Assembly (NCBI GenBank): GCA_023458095.1
Contig: JAEXAS010000009.1
Location: 248,001-312,000 of the forward strand
Length of the DNA: 64,000 bases
Source of the DNA: Actinomycetes bacterium
GTDB taxonomy: Bacteria > Actinomycetota > Actinomycetes > Propionibacteriales > Propionibacteriaceae
Reading direction: 5' to 3'
Position 1 is the first letter of the stretch. Every line of letters starts with the position of its first letter. The position numbers and the translations under genes are program-made. Below are positions 35,308 to 44,192 of the stretch, in pieces. Under the pieces are notes generated by a model that made no database searches, was not told the DNA's origin, and saw only the letters and a list, made by a program, of their open reading frames with translations.

Positions 35308-36534
35308 ATGGTCAGCAAAGTCGCCCTCCTCACTGCGGGTGGATTCGCCCCCTGCCTGTCCTCCGCGATCGGCGGACTCATCCAGCGCTACACCGAAGTC
35401 GCCCCCGAGGTCGAGATCATCGGCTACCGCAATGGCTACCAGGGACTCCTCACCGGCGACTTCGTGACCGTCACCGACCAGGTGCGCGCGCAGGCCCACC
35501 TGCTGCATGAATACGGCGGTTCTCCGCTAGGGAACTCCCGCGTCAAGCTCACCAACGCCAAGGACCTGGTCAAGCGCGGCCTGGTCGCTGAAGGCGAGGA
35601 TCCGTTGAAGGTCGTCGCCGACCAACTCGTCGCCGACGGCGTCGACGTGTTGCACACCATCGGCGGGGACGACACCAACACCACCGCGGCCGACCTAGCC
35701 GCCTACCTGGCCGAACACGACTACGGGCTCACCGTCGTCGGATTGCCCAAAACCATCGACAACGACATCGTTCCCATCCGGCAGTCCCTCGGCGCAGACA
35801 CCGCCGCTGAGATGGGTGCCCGCTTCGCGAAGAACGTCATGGCTGAGCACAACGCCGGCACCCGCATCCTCATCATTCACGAGGTGATGGGACGCAACTG
35901 CGGCTGGCTCACCGCCGCGACGGCCCGCAAGTACCACGAGTGGACCGACAGCGTGGAATGGCTCCCTGAAATCGGATTGTCCAAGGAAGCGTGGGATGTG
36001 CACGCAATCTTTGTGCCGGAGGCTGCCCTCGATATCGACGAGGAAGCCGCACGGCTGCGCACCATCATGGACGAGGTGGGCTGCGTGAACATCTTCCTGT
36101 CCGAGGGCGCCGGGATCAGCGACATCGTCGCCGAGATGGAGAGCAAGGGCGAGGAAGTCGCCCGCGACGCTTTCGGCCATATCCGCCTAGAGCGGATCAA
36201 CCCCGGCCAATGGTTCGGCAAGCAGTTCGCGCAGATGCTGGATGCCCAGAAGGTTCTGGTTCAGAAGTCCGGGTACTACTCGCGCTCGGCAGCCGCCAAC
36301 GCCTTCGACCGCGCCTTGATCAAGTCGATGGTCGATCTTGGCGTTGAGTCGGCCCTGTCCGGAATCCCCGGCGTCGTCGGCCATGACGAGGAGAACGGCG
36401 ATGTGCTGTCGGTGATCGCCTTCGATCGGATCGCCGGTGGCAAGCCCTTCGACATCACCGAAGACTGGTACGTCAAGCTGTTGGCCACCATTGGGCAGCC
36501 GGCCCCGATCGCCGCACCCCCGGCCGAGCACTAG
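35308..36534 (+). CDS. pfp: pyrophosphate-dependent 6-phosphofructokinase
   Basis: 408 aa. ATG 35308 is chosen since KVALLTAGGFAPC is the family N-terminus. GGDDTNTTAA at 119-128 has Asp where ATP-PFK has Gly, and PKTIDND (147-153) has Lys where ATP-PFK has Gly; both changes mark pyrophosphate as phosphoryl donor. The enzyme is reversible, making fructose-1,6-bisphosphate in glycolysis and running in reverse in gluconeogenesis. PPi-PFK is a hallmark of propionibacteria. Stop codon lies in a hairpin shared with the convergent aminotransferase. Confidence 0.95.
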   Translation: MVSKVALLTAGGFAPCLSSAIGGLIQRYTEVAPEVEIIGYRNGYQGLLTGDFVTVTDQVRAQAHLLHEYGGSPLGNSRVKLTNAKDLVKRGLVAEGEDPLKVVADQLVADGVDVLHTIGGDDTNTTAADLAAYLAEHDYGLTVVGLPKTIDNDIVPIRQSLGADTAAEMGARFAKNVMAEHNAGTRILIIHEVMGRNCGWLTAATARKYHEWTDSVEWLPEIGLSKEAWDVHAIFVPEAALDIDEEAARLRTIMDEVGCVNIFLSEGAGISDIVAEMESKGEEVARDAFGHIRLERINPGQWFGKQFAQMLDAQKVLVQKSGYYSRSAAANAFDRALIKSMVDLGVESALSGIPGVVGHDEENGDVLSVIAFDRIAGGKPFDITEDWYVKLLATIGQPAPIAAPPAEH

Positions 36535-36550
36535 GCCGCTGAACGCCTAG
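36531..36550. terminator. hairpin holding both convergent stop codons
   Basis: CTAGGC (36531-36536) pairs with GCCTAG (36545-36550) across an 8-nt loop. The stops of pfp (36532-36534) and the aminotransferase (36547-36549) lie in the opposite arms. No U-tract, so strength as a terminator is uncertain. Confidence 0.35.
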
Positions 36551-37695
36551 CTGCGCAGGAAGCCGTCGAGGCGTTCGATGGCCTCAGCGATGTCGGCGGT
36601 CTGACCGCAGAAGCTCACCCGCACCATGCGGTGGCCATCGGTCTGGTCGAAGTCGATCCCTGGCGCCAACGCTACTCCGGTGGCGGCCAAGACCTGCTCG
36701 CACCAGCGTTGGCTGTCGTCGGTGAACCGGCTGACGTCGCAATACAGGTAGAACGCACCGTCCGGCGGGGCGAACTCGGCGATGCCCAGGGACGGCAGGC
36801 GAGCCAGGAGCAGTTCACGATTGGCCGCGTAGCGAGCAACGTGAGCGTCCAGTTCCCGCCGTGATTCCTGGGTGAAAGCCGCGACCGCGGCGTGTTGAGA
36901 GATCGCTGGTGCGCAGATGGCCAGGTTCGATTGCAGGTTCTCCACCGCGGTGCGAAGCTCGGCAGGAACCAGCAGCCAGCCCACTCGCCAGCCGGTCATG
37001 GAGTGGTATTTGCTCACCGAACCCACCACGATGGCTTGCCTGCCGAACTCCCGGGCCGAGACGCATTCGCGGGTGAAGCTGATCTGGTGGTAGATCTCAT
37101 CACTAATCAGCCGGCATTGATGCTGCTCGCACCAGCGCACGATCTGTGCCAGTTCGTGGGGGTCGATAATGGTCCCGGTCGGGTTTGACGGTGAGGCCAC
37201 CACCAACCCGTCGGGCACGAAGCCCAAGGCTTCCAGCGCGGCCACCGATGGTTGAAAGCGGTTCGCTGCCGAGCCCGGCAGATCGACCACCTCGACACCG
37301 AGGCCGCGCAGGGTGTTGCGATAGGCCGGATAGCCCGGCCGGACCATGGCCACTTTCGCGCCGATGTCGAAGGCGGCCAAGCTGGCCAGCAGAAACCCAC
37401 CCGAGGACCCGGTCGTCACGATGACCTCGTCCGCGGCGACGGTGACGCCGTAGCGGCGCTGGTATTCAGTAGCAATGGCGATTCGAAGTTCGTCGATACC
37501 GTTGGTGACGGTGTATCCCAACACGTCGGTGTCCAGGACCTGCGCGGCGCGTTCCCGGACGGCGGCTGGCGCTGGTGTCGCGGGTTGACCAACGAACAGG
37601 CCAATCACGTCGCCGTGCGTGGCCTGGTGAGCCGCGGTGGCCTTCGCCACTTCCATCACATGAAAGGGCTCCACCTGGCCGCGCTGAGAGACCAT
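36547..37695 (-). CDS. class I/II PLP aminotransferase
   Basis: 382 aa from ATG 37695, which touches the upstream stop (TGATG). Fold-type I transaminase: VIGLFVGQPATPAP, GYTVTNGIDELR, TGSSGGFLLA, ASPSNPTGTIIDP, RLISDEIYHQI, the Lys in GSVSKYHSMTGWRVGW that binds PLP, and a C-terminal MVRVSFC (substrate Arg). Resembles AspC-like enzymes; the exact amino acid is not readable. Second gene after YihY in a small operon. Confidence 0.92.
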   Translation of the reverse strand: MVSQRGQVEPFHVMEVAKATAAHQATHGDVIGLFVGQPATPAPAAVRERAAQVLDTDVLGYTVTNGIDELRIAIATEYQRRYGVTVAADEVIVTTGSSGGFLLASLAAFDIGAKVAMVRPGYPAYRNTLRGLGVEVVDLPGSAANRFQPSVAALEALGFVPDGLVVASPSNPTGTIIDPHELAQIVRWCEQHQCRLISDEIYHQISFTRECVSAREFGRQAIVVGSVSKYHSMTGWRVGWLLVPAELRTAVENLQSNLAICAPAISQHAAVAAFTQESRRELDAHVARYAANRELLLARLPSLGIAEFAPPDGAFYLYCDVSRFTDDSQRWCEQVLAATGVALAPGIDFDQTDGHRMVRVSFCGQTADIAEAIERLDGFLRS

Positions 37696-38786
37696 CACGC
37701 CCCGCGTTTGGTGCCGAACAGCCGGGCGAACACCGCTGCGATCACCGCACCGAGGCCGAGTCCGGTGGCGGTACCAAGACCGTAGCCAGCAGCCAAACCC
37801 ACTCCCATCGACTTCTGGGCGACCTCGCTGGAGACGTACAACTGCCCCGGTTTGGTCTCAACAGGTTCGGGCTCGGGGTCGGGTTCGACGATGTTCGCAA
37901 CTGGCGGCGGTGTGGCGGTAGCCAGCCAGGCAGCCACATACAGAATCAAGGTGGCGAACAGGTTCATGAACAGCATCGTGACCACCATCGGAATCGACAG
38001 GGTCGCGGCCAGGCTGTGCGAGAACATTTGAATCAAGGAGCCGGCCAGCAACTGCAGCACGATCAGTCCCACCGCCCCGATGAAGGCTCCGATCCACAGC
38101 AGACGGGTGGGCACCGGGGTGAGCGCGAACCAACGAAACATCCACACGAACAGCAAAGTCGCGGCCGCCAACGAGAGCAGTCCGGTGATGGCGCGGGCGA
38201 AGATCGTCCATCCGGTACTTCCGGCCACGCCCAGCAGTGCGCCCACCTGTTCGCCGAAGTTCGTGGTGGCGATGGTGGCCGCCCAGATGACGCCCACCCC
38301 GATGAAGAGCAGCAGCAAGGCACCGAAGTTGGCCAGCAGATCCAGCGGCAACACCAGCGACTTGGGCGGATTGTCGTAGTCCTCCCGCATCAGGGCGCGC
38401 ACCGCTCGTTTGAGGTTTCCCATCCAGTTGGCACCCGACCAGAACGAGATCGCCAGACCCACCGAGCCGATGGCCGCCCAGTTGTTCAGCGAGGTTCCGA
38501 TGATGCTCAAAACGGTCTGCCCCAGATCGCCGTAGGCGCTCAGATTCGTACTCAGCCAGTCTTCGACGTAGAGCAGGTAATCCGGATAGAAGACCGTCAA
38601 GACCAAGCCCAGACCAGAAAACGCCAGCATCAGGATGGGTACCACCGACAGCACCGAGAAGTAGGAGATCGCCGCGGCGAACTGCCCACCGCCGCGCACC
38701 GTGAACCGATCAACCGCGCGCAGCAGGTGGGCGACCAAAGGCCTTTGGGAGAAGCCCTCCCACCACTGCATGATCGCGGTTACCAC
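37695..38786 (-). CDS. YihY/BrkB family membrane protein
   Basis: 363 aa from GTG 38786, which has GGAGTGAG (overlapping the gcvP stop) upstream; ATG 38771 is an alternative without a ribosome binding site. Six transmembrane segments with the YihY signatures GGQFAAAISYFSVLSVVPILML, SFWSGANWMGNLKRAVR and LLWIGAFIGAVGLIVLQLL. The C-terminus adds a Pro/Glu-rich linker and a Gly-rich seventh helix. Once called RNase BN in error; true function unknown, perhaps lipid or secretion related. Located just downstream of gcvP on the same strand, possibly read through. Confidence 0.9.
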   Translation of the reverse strand: MVTAIMQWWEGFSQRPLVAHLLRAVDRFTVRGGGQFAAAISYFSVLSVVPILMLAFSGLGLVLTVFYPDYLLYVEDWLSTNLSAYGDLGQTVLSIIGTSLNNWAAIGSVGLAISFWSGANWMGNLKRAVRALMREDYDNPPKSLVLPLDLLANFGALLLLFIGVGVIWAATIATTNFGEQVGALLGVAGSTGWTIFARAITGLLSLAAATLLFVWMFRWFALTPVPTRLLWIGAFIGAVGLIVLQLLAGSLIQMFSHSLAATLSIPMVVTMLFMNLFATLILYVAAWLATATPPPVANIVEPDPEPEPVETKPGQLYVSSEVAQKSMGVGLAAGYGLGTATGLGLGAVIAAVFARLFGTKRGA

Positions 38787-38793
38787 GACAGAC

Positions 38794-41685
38794 TCACTCC
38801 GTTTCGTAGTCGGTGACCGGTCCGCAACTGCACTCCAGATTGCGGTCGCCATAGACGCCGTCGATCCGTCCCACCGGTGGCCAGTACTTGTCGCGTCCGC
38901 CATTGGCGATCGGCCCGGGCCGGCGACCAGCCGGGAAGGCGGCCTCCTGGCGGGAGTAGGGGTGATCCCAGGCGTCAGCGACCACGCGCGCGGCGGGATG
39001 CGGCGCATTGTGCAGGGGGTTGTCCTCATCCGGCCATCCACCCTCGGCCACCCGCTGCATCTCGGCGCGTATCTCGAGCATGGCGTCGCAGAAGCGATCC
39101 AGTTCGCTGAGCGGTTCGGATTCGGTGGGCTCGATCATGAGCGTTCCAGGCACCGGAAAGCTCATCGTCGGAGCGTGGAAGCCGTAGTCGATGAGGCGCT
39201 TAGCCACGTCATCGACGCTCACCGAGGTGGCCTTGGTGAGCGGGCGCAGGTCGATGATGCACTCGTGGGCGACCAGTCCGTTCGCTCCGGTGTACAGCAC
39301 CGGAAAGTCCGAGCTGAGCCGCTTGGCGACGTAGTTGGCCGCCAGGATCGCCCCCGCCGCCGACTGCCGCAGCCCTTCAGCACCCATCAAGGCGATGTAG
39401 GCCCACGAAATCGGCAGGACTCCGGCCGAGCCGTAGGGCGCCGCACTGACCGGACCATAGGAACTGGCCGGTCCCGCCGCGGAATCCAGCGGATGGTTAG
39501 GCAGGTACGGGGCCAGATGGGCCCGTACCGCCACCGGTCCGACCCCGGGACCACCACCGCCGTGCGGGATGGCGAAAGTCTTGTGCAGATTGAAATGGCT
39601 GACATCGGCGCCGATGCGTCCGGGTTGCACCAGGCCGAGCATGGCGTTGAAGTTGGCGCCGTCGATGTACACCTGGCCACCGGCCTCATGCACCACGTCG
39701 CAGATCCGCGTCACGGTGTCCTCAAAGACGCCATGGGTCGACGGGTATGTGACCATCACTGCAGCGAGCCGATCGCGATGGGCGGCGATCTTGGCCTGCA
39801 GATCATCGACGTCGACCGATCCGTCGGCGGCGGTGGCAACGACCACGACCTTCAATCCGGCCAAGGCTGCCGAGGCAGCGTTGGTGCCGTGAGCCGAGGC
39901 GGGAATGAGACAGACCACCCGATCCTGGTCGCCATTGGCCACGTGCCAGGACCGAATCGCCATCAGCCCGGCGAACTCGCCTTGGCTGCCGGCATTGGGT
40001 TGCAGGCTCACCTGGTCATAGCCGGAGATCTCGGCGAGCCACCTGCTCAGTTCACCAATGAGGTGGTGATAGCCCTGCGCGTCGGCGACCGGGACGAAGG
40101 GGTGCACATTCGCAAAACCGGGATAGCTGATGGGCTCCATGGCTGCAGCCGGATTGAGCTTCATAGTGCACGAACCCAACGGGATCATGCCCCGATCCAG
40201 GGCGAAGTCCCGGTCCGCCAGCGCCCGCAGATACCGCATGAACGCGGTCTCGGAGTGGTAGCTGGCAAAGACCGGGTGCTGCAGGAAGTCGACCGCACGC
40301 AGCGGGTCGGGAAGACCACCAACGCAATCCTCGGTGGTCCCGGCCACGGCGAAGGCGGCACAGACCGCGTTGAGATCATCGGAGGTGATGCCCTCTCCGA
40401 TGCTGACCGAGACCGTGTCGGCGTCCACCAGGCGCAGGTGAATGCCTGCCGCGCGGGCCGTCGCGACCACGCCAGCGGCACCGCCCGGCACCGTCACGGT
40501 CAGCGTGTCGAAGAAGGTGGTGCTCGCCAAGCGCAGTCCCCCGGCGGTCAACGCGGCGGCCAGCCGCCGGGTGTTGACCGAAATCCGGCGGGCAATCTCG
40601 ACCAGGCCCTGCGGGCCGTGGTGGACCGCATACAACGCCGCGACCACCGCAAGTAGTACCTGCGCGGTACAGATGTTGGAGGTGGCCTTCTCCCGGCGAA
40701 TGTGCTGCTCACGGGTTTGCAGAGCCAACCGGTAGGCGGGCACCCCGTCGGCGTCCTTGCTCAGACCCACGAGTCGTCCTGGTACCTGACGCTCCAGGCC
40801 AGCGCGCGCTGCCAGGAATCCCGCGTGTGGTCCTCCGTAGAACAGCGGGACGCCGAATCGTTGCGCCGAACCGACCGCGATATCGGCACCCCAGCGAGCA
40901 GCCGATCCGATCAGCGTCAGTGCCAACGGATCCACCGCAACCACGAACTGCCCACCACCGTCGTGGGAGAGCTGAGCAACTCGCTGCAGGTCAGCGGCAC
41001 TGGGCACAGTCCCGTCGGCTGCCGGTACCTGCATCACCGTCGCAAACGGGGCGTGATCGCGAATCTGGGCGATCAGGTCCGGGTCGACGGCTTCCCCGTC
41101 GGTCCGCGATCCCCCGCTGGCGACGACGACGGTCAGCCCCAGGGCTTTGGCGCGGGTCCGCAGCACCGCGAGGCTCTGCGGCAGAATCCCGGCATCGACG
41201 ACCACGACATCATTGCCTCGCGAGATGCGATGAGCCATGGCGACCGCCTCAGCAACGGCGGTGCCTTCATCCAGCAGGCTCGATCCAGCAATCGGTAGCC
41301 CGGTGAGATCAGCAATCATGGTCTGGAAGGCCGCCAAGACTTCCAAGCGTCCCTGACTGATTTCGGGCTGATAAGGGGTGTAGGCGGTGTACCAGGCCGG
41401 GTTCTCCAGCACCAGACGGCGGATCGCCGGCGGTGTGATGGTCTGGTGATAACCCAAACCGATCATGGCGGTGCCTGGATTGTTCTCGCCCGCCCATGTC
41501 GCCAGCCGCGCCTGCACCTGGGTCTCAGAGCGGGGTGGCTCCAGGTCGAGTTCAGCGTTCAGGCGCAGCGGCGCCGGGATCGTCGCGTCAAGGAGGTCGT
41601 CAATGGTGGCATAGCCGACGATGCGGAGCATCTGCTCTCGATCGGAATCGTCGGGGCCTAGGTGGCGTGTGGTGAAGTCAGTCAT
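38794..41685 (-). CDS. gcvP: glycine dehydrogenase (decarboxylating), P-protein
   Basis: 963 aa single-chain P-protein from ATG 41685. Both halves are present: N-terminal TTRHLGPDDSDREQML, and the C-terminal PLP half with the Lys near residue 702 in HFNLHKTFAIPHGGGGPG. Decarboxylates glycine and passes the aminomethyl group to the lipoyl arm of GcvH, encoded about 2.5 kb away at 44193-44573; Lpd at 21.8 kb is the L-protein. GcvT is not in the window. No glycine riboswitch is visible in the 59-bp leader. Confidence 0.96.
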   Translation of the reverse strand: MTDFTTRHLGPDDSDREQMLRIVGYATIDDLLDATIPAPLRLNAELDLEPPRSETQVQARLATWAGENNPGTAMIGLGYHQTITPPAIRRLVLENPAWYTAYTPYQPEISQGRLEVLAAFQTMIADLTGLPIAGSSLLDEGTAVAEAVAMAHRISRGNDVVVVDAGILPQSLAVLRTRAKALGLTVVVASGGSRTDGEAVDPDLIAQIRDHAPFATVMQVPAADGTVPSAADLQRVAQLSHDGGGQFVVAVDPLALTLIGSAARWGADIAVGSAQRFGVPLFYGGPHAGFLAARAGLERQVPGRLVGLSKDADGVPAYRLALQTREQHIRREKATSNICTAQVLLAVVAALYAVHHGPQGLVEIARRISVNTRRLAAALTAGGLRLASTTFFDTLTVTVPGGAAGVVATARAAGIHLRLVDADTVSVSIGEGITSDDLNAVCAAFAVAGTTEDCVGGLPDPLRAVDFLQHPVFASYHSETAFMRYLRALADRDFALDRGMIPLGSCTMKLNPAAAMEPISYPGFANVHPFVPVADAQGYHHLIGELSRWLAEISGYDQVSLQPNAGSQGEFAGLMAIRSWHVANGDQDRVVCLIPASAHGTNAASAALAGLKVVVVATAADGSVDVDDLQAKIAAHRDRLAAVMVTYPSTHGVFEDTVTRICDVVHEAGGQVYIDGANFNAMLGLVQPGRIGADVSHFNLHKTFAIPHGGGGPGVGPVAVRAHLAPYLPNHPLDSAAGPASSYGPVSAAPYGSAGVLPISWAYIALMGAEGLRQSAAGAILAANYVAKRLSSDFPVLYTGANGLVAHECIIDLRPLTKATSVSVDDVAKRLIDYGFHAPTMSFPVPGTLMIEPTESEPLSELDRFCDAMLEIRAEMQRVAEGGWPDEDNPLHNAPHPAARVVADAWDHPYSRQEAAFPAGRRPGPIANGGRDKYWPPVGRIDGVYGDRNLECSCGPVTDYETE

Positions 41686-41744
41686 GGCAGGGCCCAACCT
41701 ATCGCCCCCAGACCCAGACCGCCGTCACCACAGGCGGTTGAGGC

Positions 41745-42308
41745 TCAGCCGGCAGCGCGTGCTCGGCGGCGCCGGCTGAGTTCGTCATCAGCCGCCACGT
41801 GGTCATCGGCGCGCTCGGCCGGTAGCTCCTGCAAGGTGCCCTCGATATCGCGCCACACCCCGCCCAGCGCGATGCCGAACATTCCCTGTCCCCCACGCAG
41901 TAGGTCGACGACCTGATCATCGGAGGTGCACTCGTACACGGAGATGCCATCGCTCATCAGCGTGACCTGAGTGAGATCTTCCACGCCACGGGCCCGAAGG
42001 TGATCGATAGCGGTACGAATCTGCTGCAACGAAATGCCGGCATCAATGAGTCGCTTGATGACCTTCAGGATCAACAGGTCACGAAAGCTGTACAGACGTT
42101 GGGTGCCCGACCCGCCGGCGGTGCGGACCTCAGGCACCACGAGGCCGGTGCGCGCCCAATAGTCCAACTGGCGGTAGGTGATGTCGGCTGCGCGACAGGC
42201 AACCGGTCCACGGAAACCCAGGTCGTCCGGCAGCGGAGAGAAGTCGCCCTCGAACAGCAAGTCCTGATGAGCGTGAAGACTGCCCGGCTGAGCCTCGGGA
42301 GCATTCAT
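41745..42308 (-). CDS. MerR-family regulator (Rv1830-like)
   Basis: 187 aa. The winged HTH starts late: DITYRQLDYWARTGLVVPEVRTAGGSGTQRLYSFRDLLILKVIKRLIDAGISLQQIRTAIDHL is a MerR domain at about 40-105, followed by an effector region of about 75 residues ending in a basic tail. Position between the bifunctional nuclease gene and gcvP matches the actinobacterial block seen in mycobacteria (second MerR gene). Probably controls growth or stress genes; the ligand is unknown. Confidence 0.9.
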   Translation of the reverse strand: MNAPEAQPGSLHAHQDLLFEGDFSPLPDDLGFRGPVACRAADITYRQLDYWARTGLVVPEVRTAGGSGTQRLYSFRDLLILKVIKRLIDAGISLQQIRTAIDHLRARGVEDLTQVTLMSDGISVYECTSDDQVVDLLRGGQGMFGIALGGVWRDIEGTLQELPAERADDHVAADDELSRRRRARAAG

Positions 42309-42434
42309 CGATCGACCCCTTCTTCGGACGCGTGAATCACGTCGTTGCGATTACGACGGTAATCCGAGCTCGTCGGCCTGGTCAACGACACGCCGGGTCG
42401 GTCTTGGGGGTGGCTCAGACTCTGAAGCAGTGCC

Positions 42435-42944
42435 TCAGGGTTTGTCCTCGCCGGTGAAATCGTCGGGGGTGACCGAGTCGAGAAACTCCAAGAACCGCTC
42501 AACCTCGTCCTCGGTGGGCTCTGGAGTGGACGGTGCAATCGCCTCGGCGGCGACTCCCCACTCGGCAAGAAGCTCCGCCTGGCAACGAATTGGCACTCCC
42601 CTGCGCATGGCCAAGGCGATCGCATCGCTGGCTCGCGCAGGAAGAGAATGATCGGCGAATACCAAGGTGGCGTAGAAATGCCCCTCGTCGCAATTGACGA
42701 TGTCGGCGGCTATGAACTCGCTGCTGACAAGTCGTTCCACCAAAGCGGCGGTCAAGTCGTGGATCGAAGGGCGCAGGTCATCGGGTTCCTCGGTCACTTC
42801 CAGAATCGCGGACGCACCGCCGTGGGTCATCCAGATCGGCAGGAGTCGTCCTTCACCACCGACCTCGGCCAGTACCACCACCGGCGGGGTGTCATCGGTG
42901 GCAACCCGGATCTCGGAGACCTTCATCTCGATCATGGCGCTCAC
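42435..42944 (-). CDS. bifunctional nuclease family protein (DUF151)
   Basis: 169 aa from GTG 42944, overlapping the upstream MerR stop (GTGA). DUF151 pattern: MKVSEIRVATDDTPPVVVLAEVGGEGRLLPIWMTHGGASAI, then RPSIHDLTAALVERL and HFYATLVFADHSLPARASDAIALAMRRGVPI. Plant and bacterial members have both DNase and RNase activity, but many, including this genomic context, are unproven. An acidic C-terminal tail follows. Co-transcribed with the MerR gene upstream. Confidence 0.92.
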   Translation of the reverse strand: MSAMIEMKVSEIRVATDDTPPVVVLAEVGGEGRLLPIWMTHGGASAILEVTEEPDDLRPSIHDLTAALVERLVSSEFIAADIVNCDEGHFYATLVFADHSLPARASDAIALAMRRGVPIRCQAELLAEWGVAAEAIAPSTPEPTEDEVERFLEFLDSVTPDDFTGEDKP

Positions 42945-43630
42945 TGGGTCAGTTGAGAGCGCATGATCGCGGCATGAGCGTGCAGCACCAACTGCATGAC
43001 CTCAGCAGGCAGCGCCCGCGAGGCCGGATTGCGGCGCAGATGCGGAGCGATGGCCAGCTCGATCAGGCCGACTTCGCGTTCAGCGGCCTGCTTAACCACG
43101 CGCAGATGGCGGGCATCCATGCCGTAGGAGGCCAGTTTGCGGGCGACCACCGCGACGGTGAGCGCATCGCGCCCGTAATAGATCGTGCCGCGGCGCGGCA
43201 CCACAAGTTGGTGCTTCTCCAACTCCGACAAGGCCGATTCGGTCAGCCCACTGACCTCCAACAACTCTCGTCGCGTCACCCGGATCGCCCGTCGCGGCGG
43301 ACGAGGATGCGGGGTCAGACTGTCGGCCGGATCGACGACCTCAGCTTCCGGCGTGGCGGTTGGCAGCGTGGGAACGCTTTCGCCGCGATCCATCAGATCC
43401 AGGTTGTCGCGAATGACTTTCAGGGGCAGATAGTGGTTCTTCTGCATGCTCAGGATGTAGCGCAACCGTTCGATATCGGATTCGGCATAGCGCCGATAAC
43501 CCGACGGAGCCCGTTCCGGCGAGATCAACCCTTCGGCCTCCAAGAATCGGATCTTGGAGATGGAGATGTCGTCGAACTCCGGCTTCAGCACGGCCAGTAC
43601 CTGGCCGATGCTGCGCAATCCCAGAGCCAT
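42941..43630 (-). CDS. MerR-family regulator (Rv1828-like)
   Basis: 229 aa. N-terminal MerR winged HTH: LRSIGQVLAVLKPEFDDISISKIRFLEAEGLISPERAPSGYRRYAESDIERLRYILSMQ (about 5-64). A long linker with a Pro-rich stretch and a second helical domain (SGLTESALSELEKHQLV, 125-140) follow. In mycobacteria the ortholog Rv1828 lies next to garA, exactly as here. It is the first gene of a cluster with the nuclease and second MerR. Confidence 0.93.
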   Translation of the reverse strand: MALGLRSIGQVLAVLKPEFDDISISKIRFLEAEGLISPERAPSGYRRYAESDIERLRYILSMQKNHYLPLKVIRDNLDLMDRGESVPTLPTATPEAEVVDPADSLTPHPRPPRRAIRVTRRELLEVSGLTESALSELEKHQLVVPRRGTIYYGRDALTVAVVARKLASYGMDARHLRVVKQAAEREVGLIELAIAPHLRRNPASRALPAEVMQLVLHAHAAIMRSQLTQ

Positions 43631-43646
43631 CGCTACCCGCCCCGAA

Positions 43647-44129
43647 TCATTCCTGTCCGGGGTAGAACACCATGCGGAACTTGCCCACCTGTACCTCGTC
43701 GCCGCGGTTCAGCGCGACAGGCCCTTCCAGCAAGTCTCCATTGACATAGGTCCCATTCAGGCTGTTCTCGTCGGCAATCCAGAACTGGTTGTCCTTGCGC
43801 GTGAACTGCGCGTGGTGGCGAGACACGGTGACGTCGTCCAAGAAGACATCGCTGTCGGGGTGCCTTCCAGCCGTCGACACCTCACCATCGATCAGGAAGC
43901 GAGCACCGGACTGGCCGCCGCGCAACACCAGCAACAGTGCCGACCCAGCCGGCAGCGCCTCAATGGCGGCGGCATCTTCGGCATCGAGTTCCTCCGGATC
44001 GAACTCTTCGACGACCACCGGGATCACACGCGTGGTATCGCCGCTGGGCTTCACCAGGTTGTGACCGCACTGGGGGCAGAAGTTCGCCTCTTCCAGCAAT
44101 TCGTGGCCGCAGGCGGGACAAACATTCAT
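43647..44129 (-). CDS. garA: FHA-domain regulator of GarA/OdhI type with an N-terminal zinc ribbon
   Basis: 160 aa from ATG 44129. The FHA domain (about 64-155) has GRHPDSD, SRHHAQF and NGTYVNG, the phosphothreonine pocket. Before it, residues 4-21 form a zinc ribbon (CPACGHELLEEANFCPQCG), and DTTRVIP at 31-37 corresponds to the ETTxVF phosphorylation site of GarA/OdhI. In mycobacteria and corynebacteria the unphosphorylated protein inhibits 2-oxoglutarate dehydrogenase and related enzymes, linking Ser/Thr kinase signalling to the TCA cycle and glutamate. Between gcvH and the MerR genes, as in M. tuberculosis. Confidence 0.9.
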   Translation of the reverse strand: MNVCPACGHELLEEANFCPQCGHNLVKPSGDTTRVIPVVVEEFDPEELDAEDAAAIEALPAGSALLLVLRGGQSGARFLIDGEVSTAGRHPDSDVFLDDVTVSRHHAQFTRKDNQFWIADENSLNGTYVNGDLLEGPVALNRGDEVQVGKFRMVFYPGQE

Positions 44130-44192
44130 GGACAGCCACCTTTCGCGTGCGGCCCGGAGATCGCCGGGCACTGGTCGAGATTGACCTTCACC

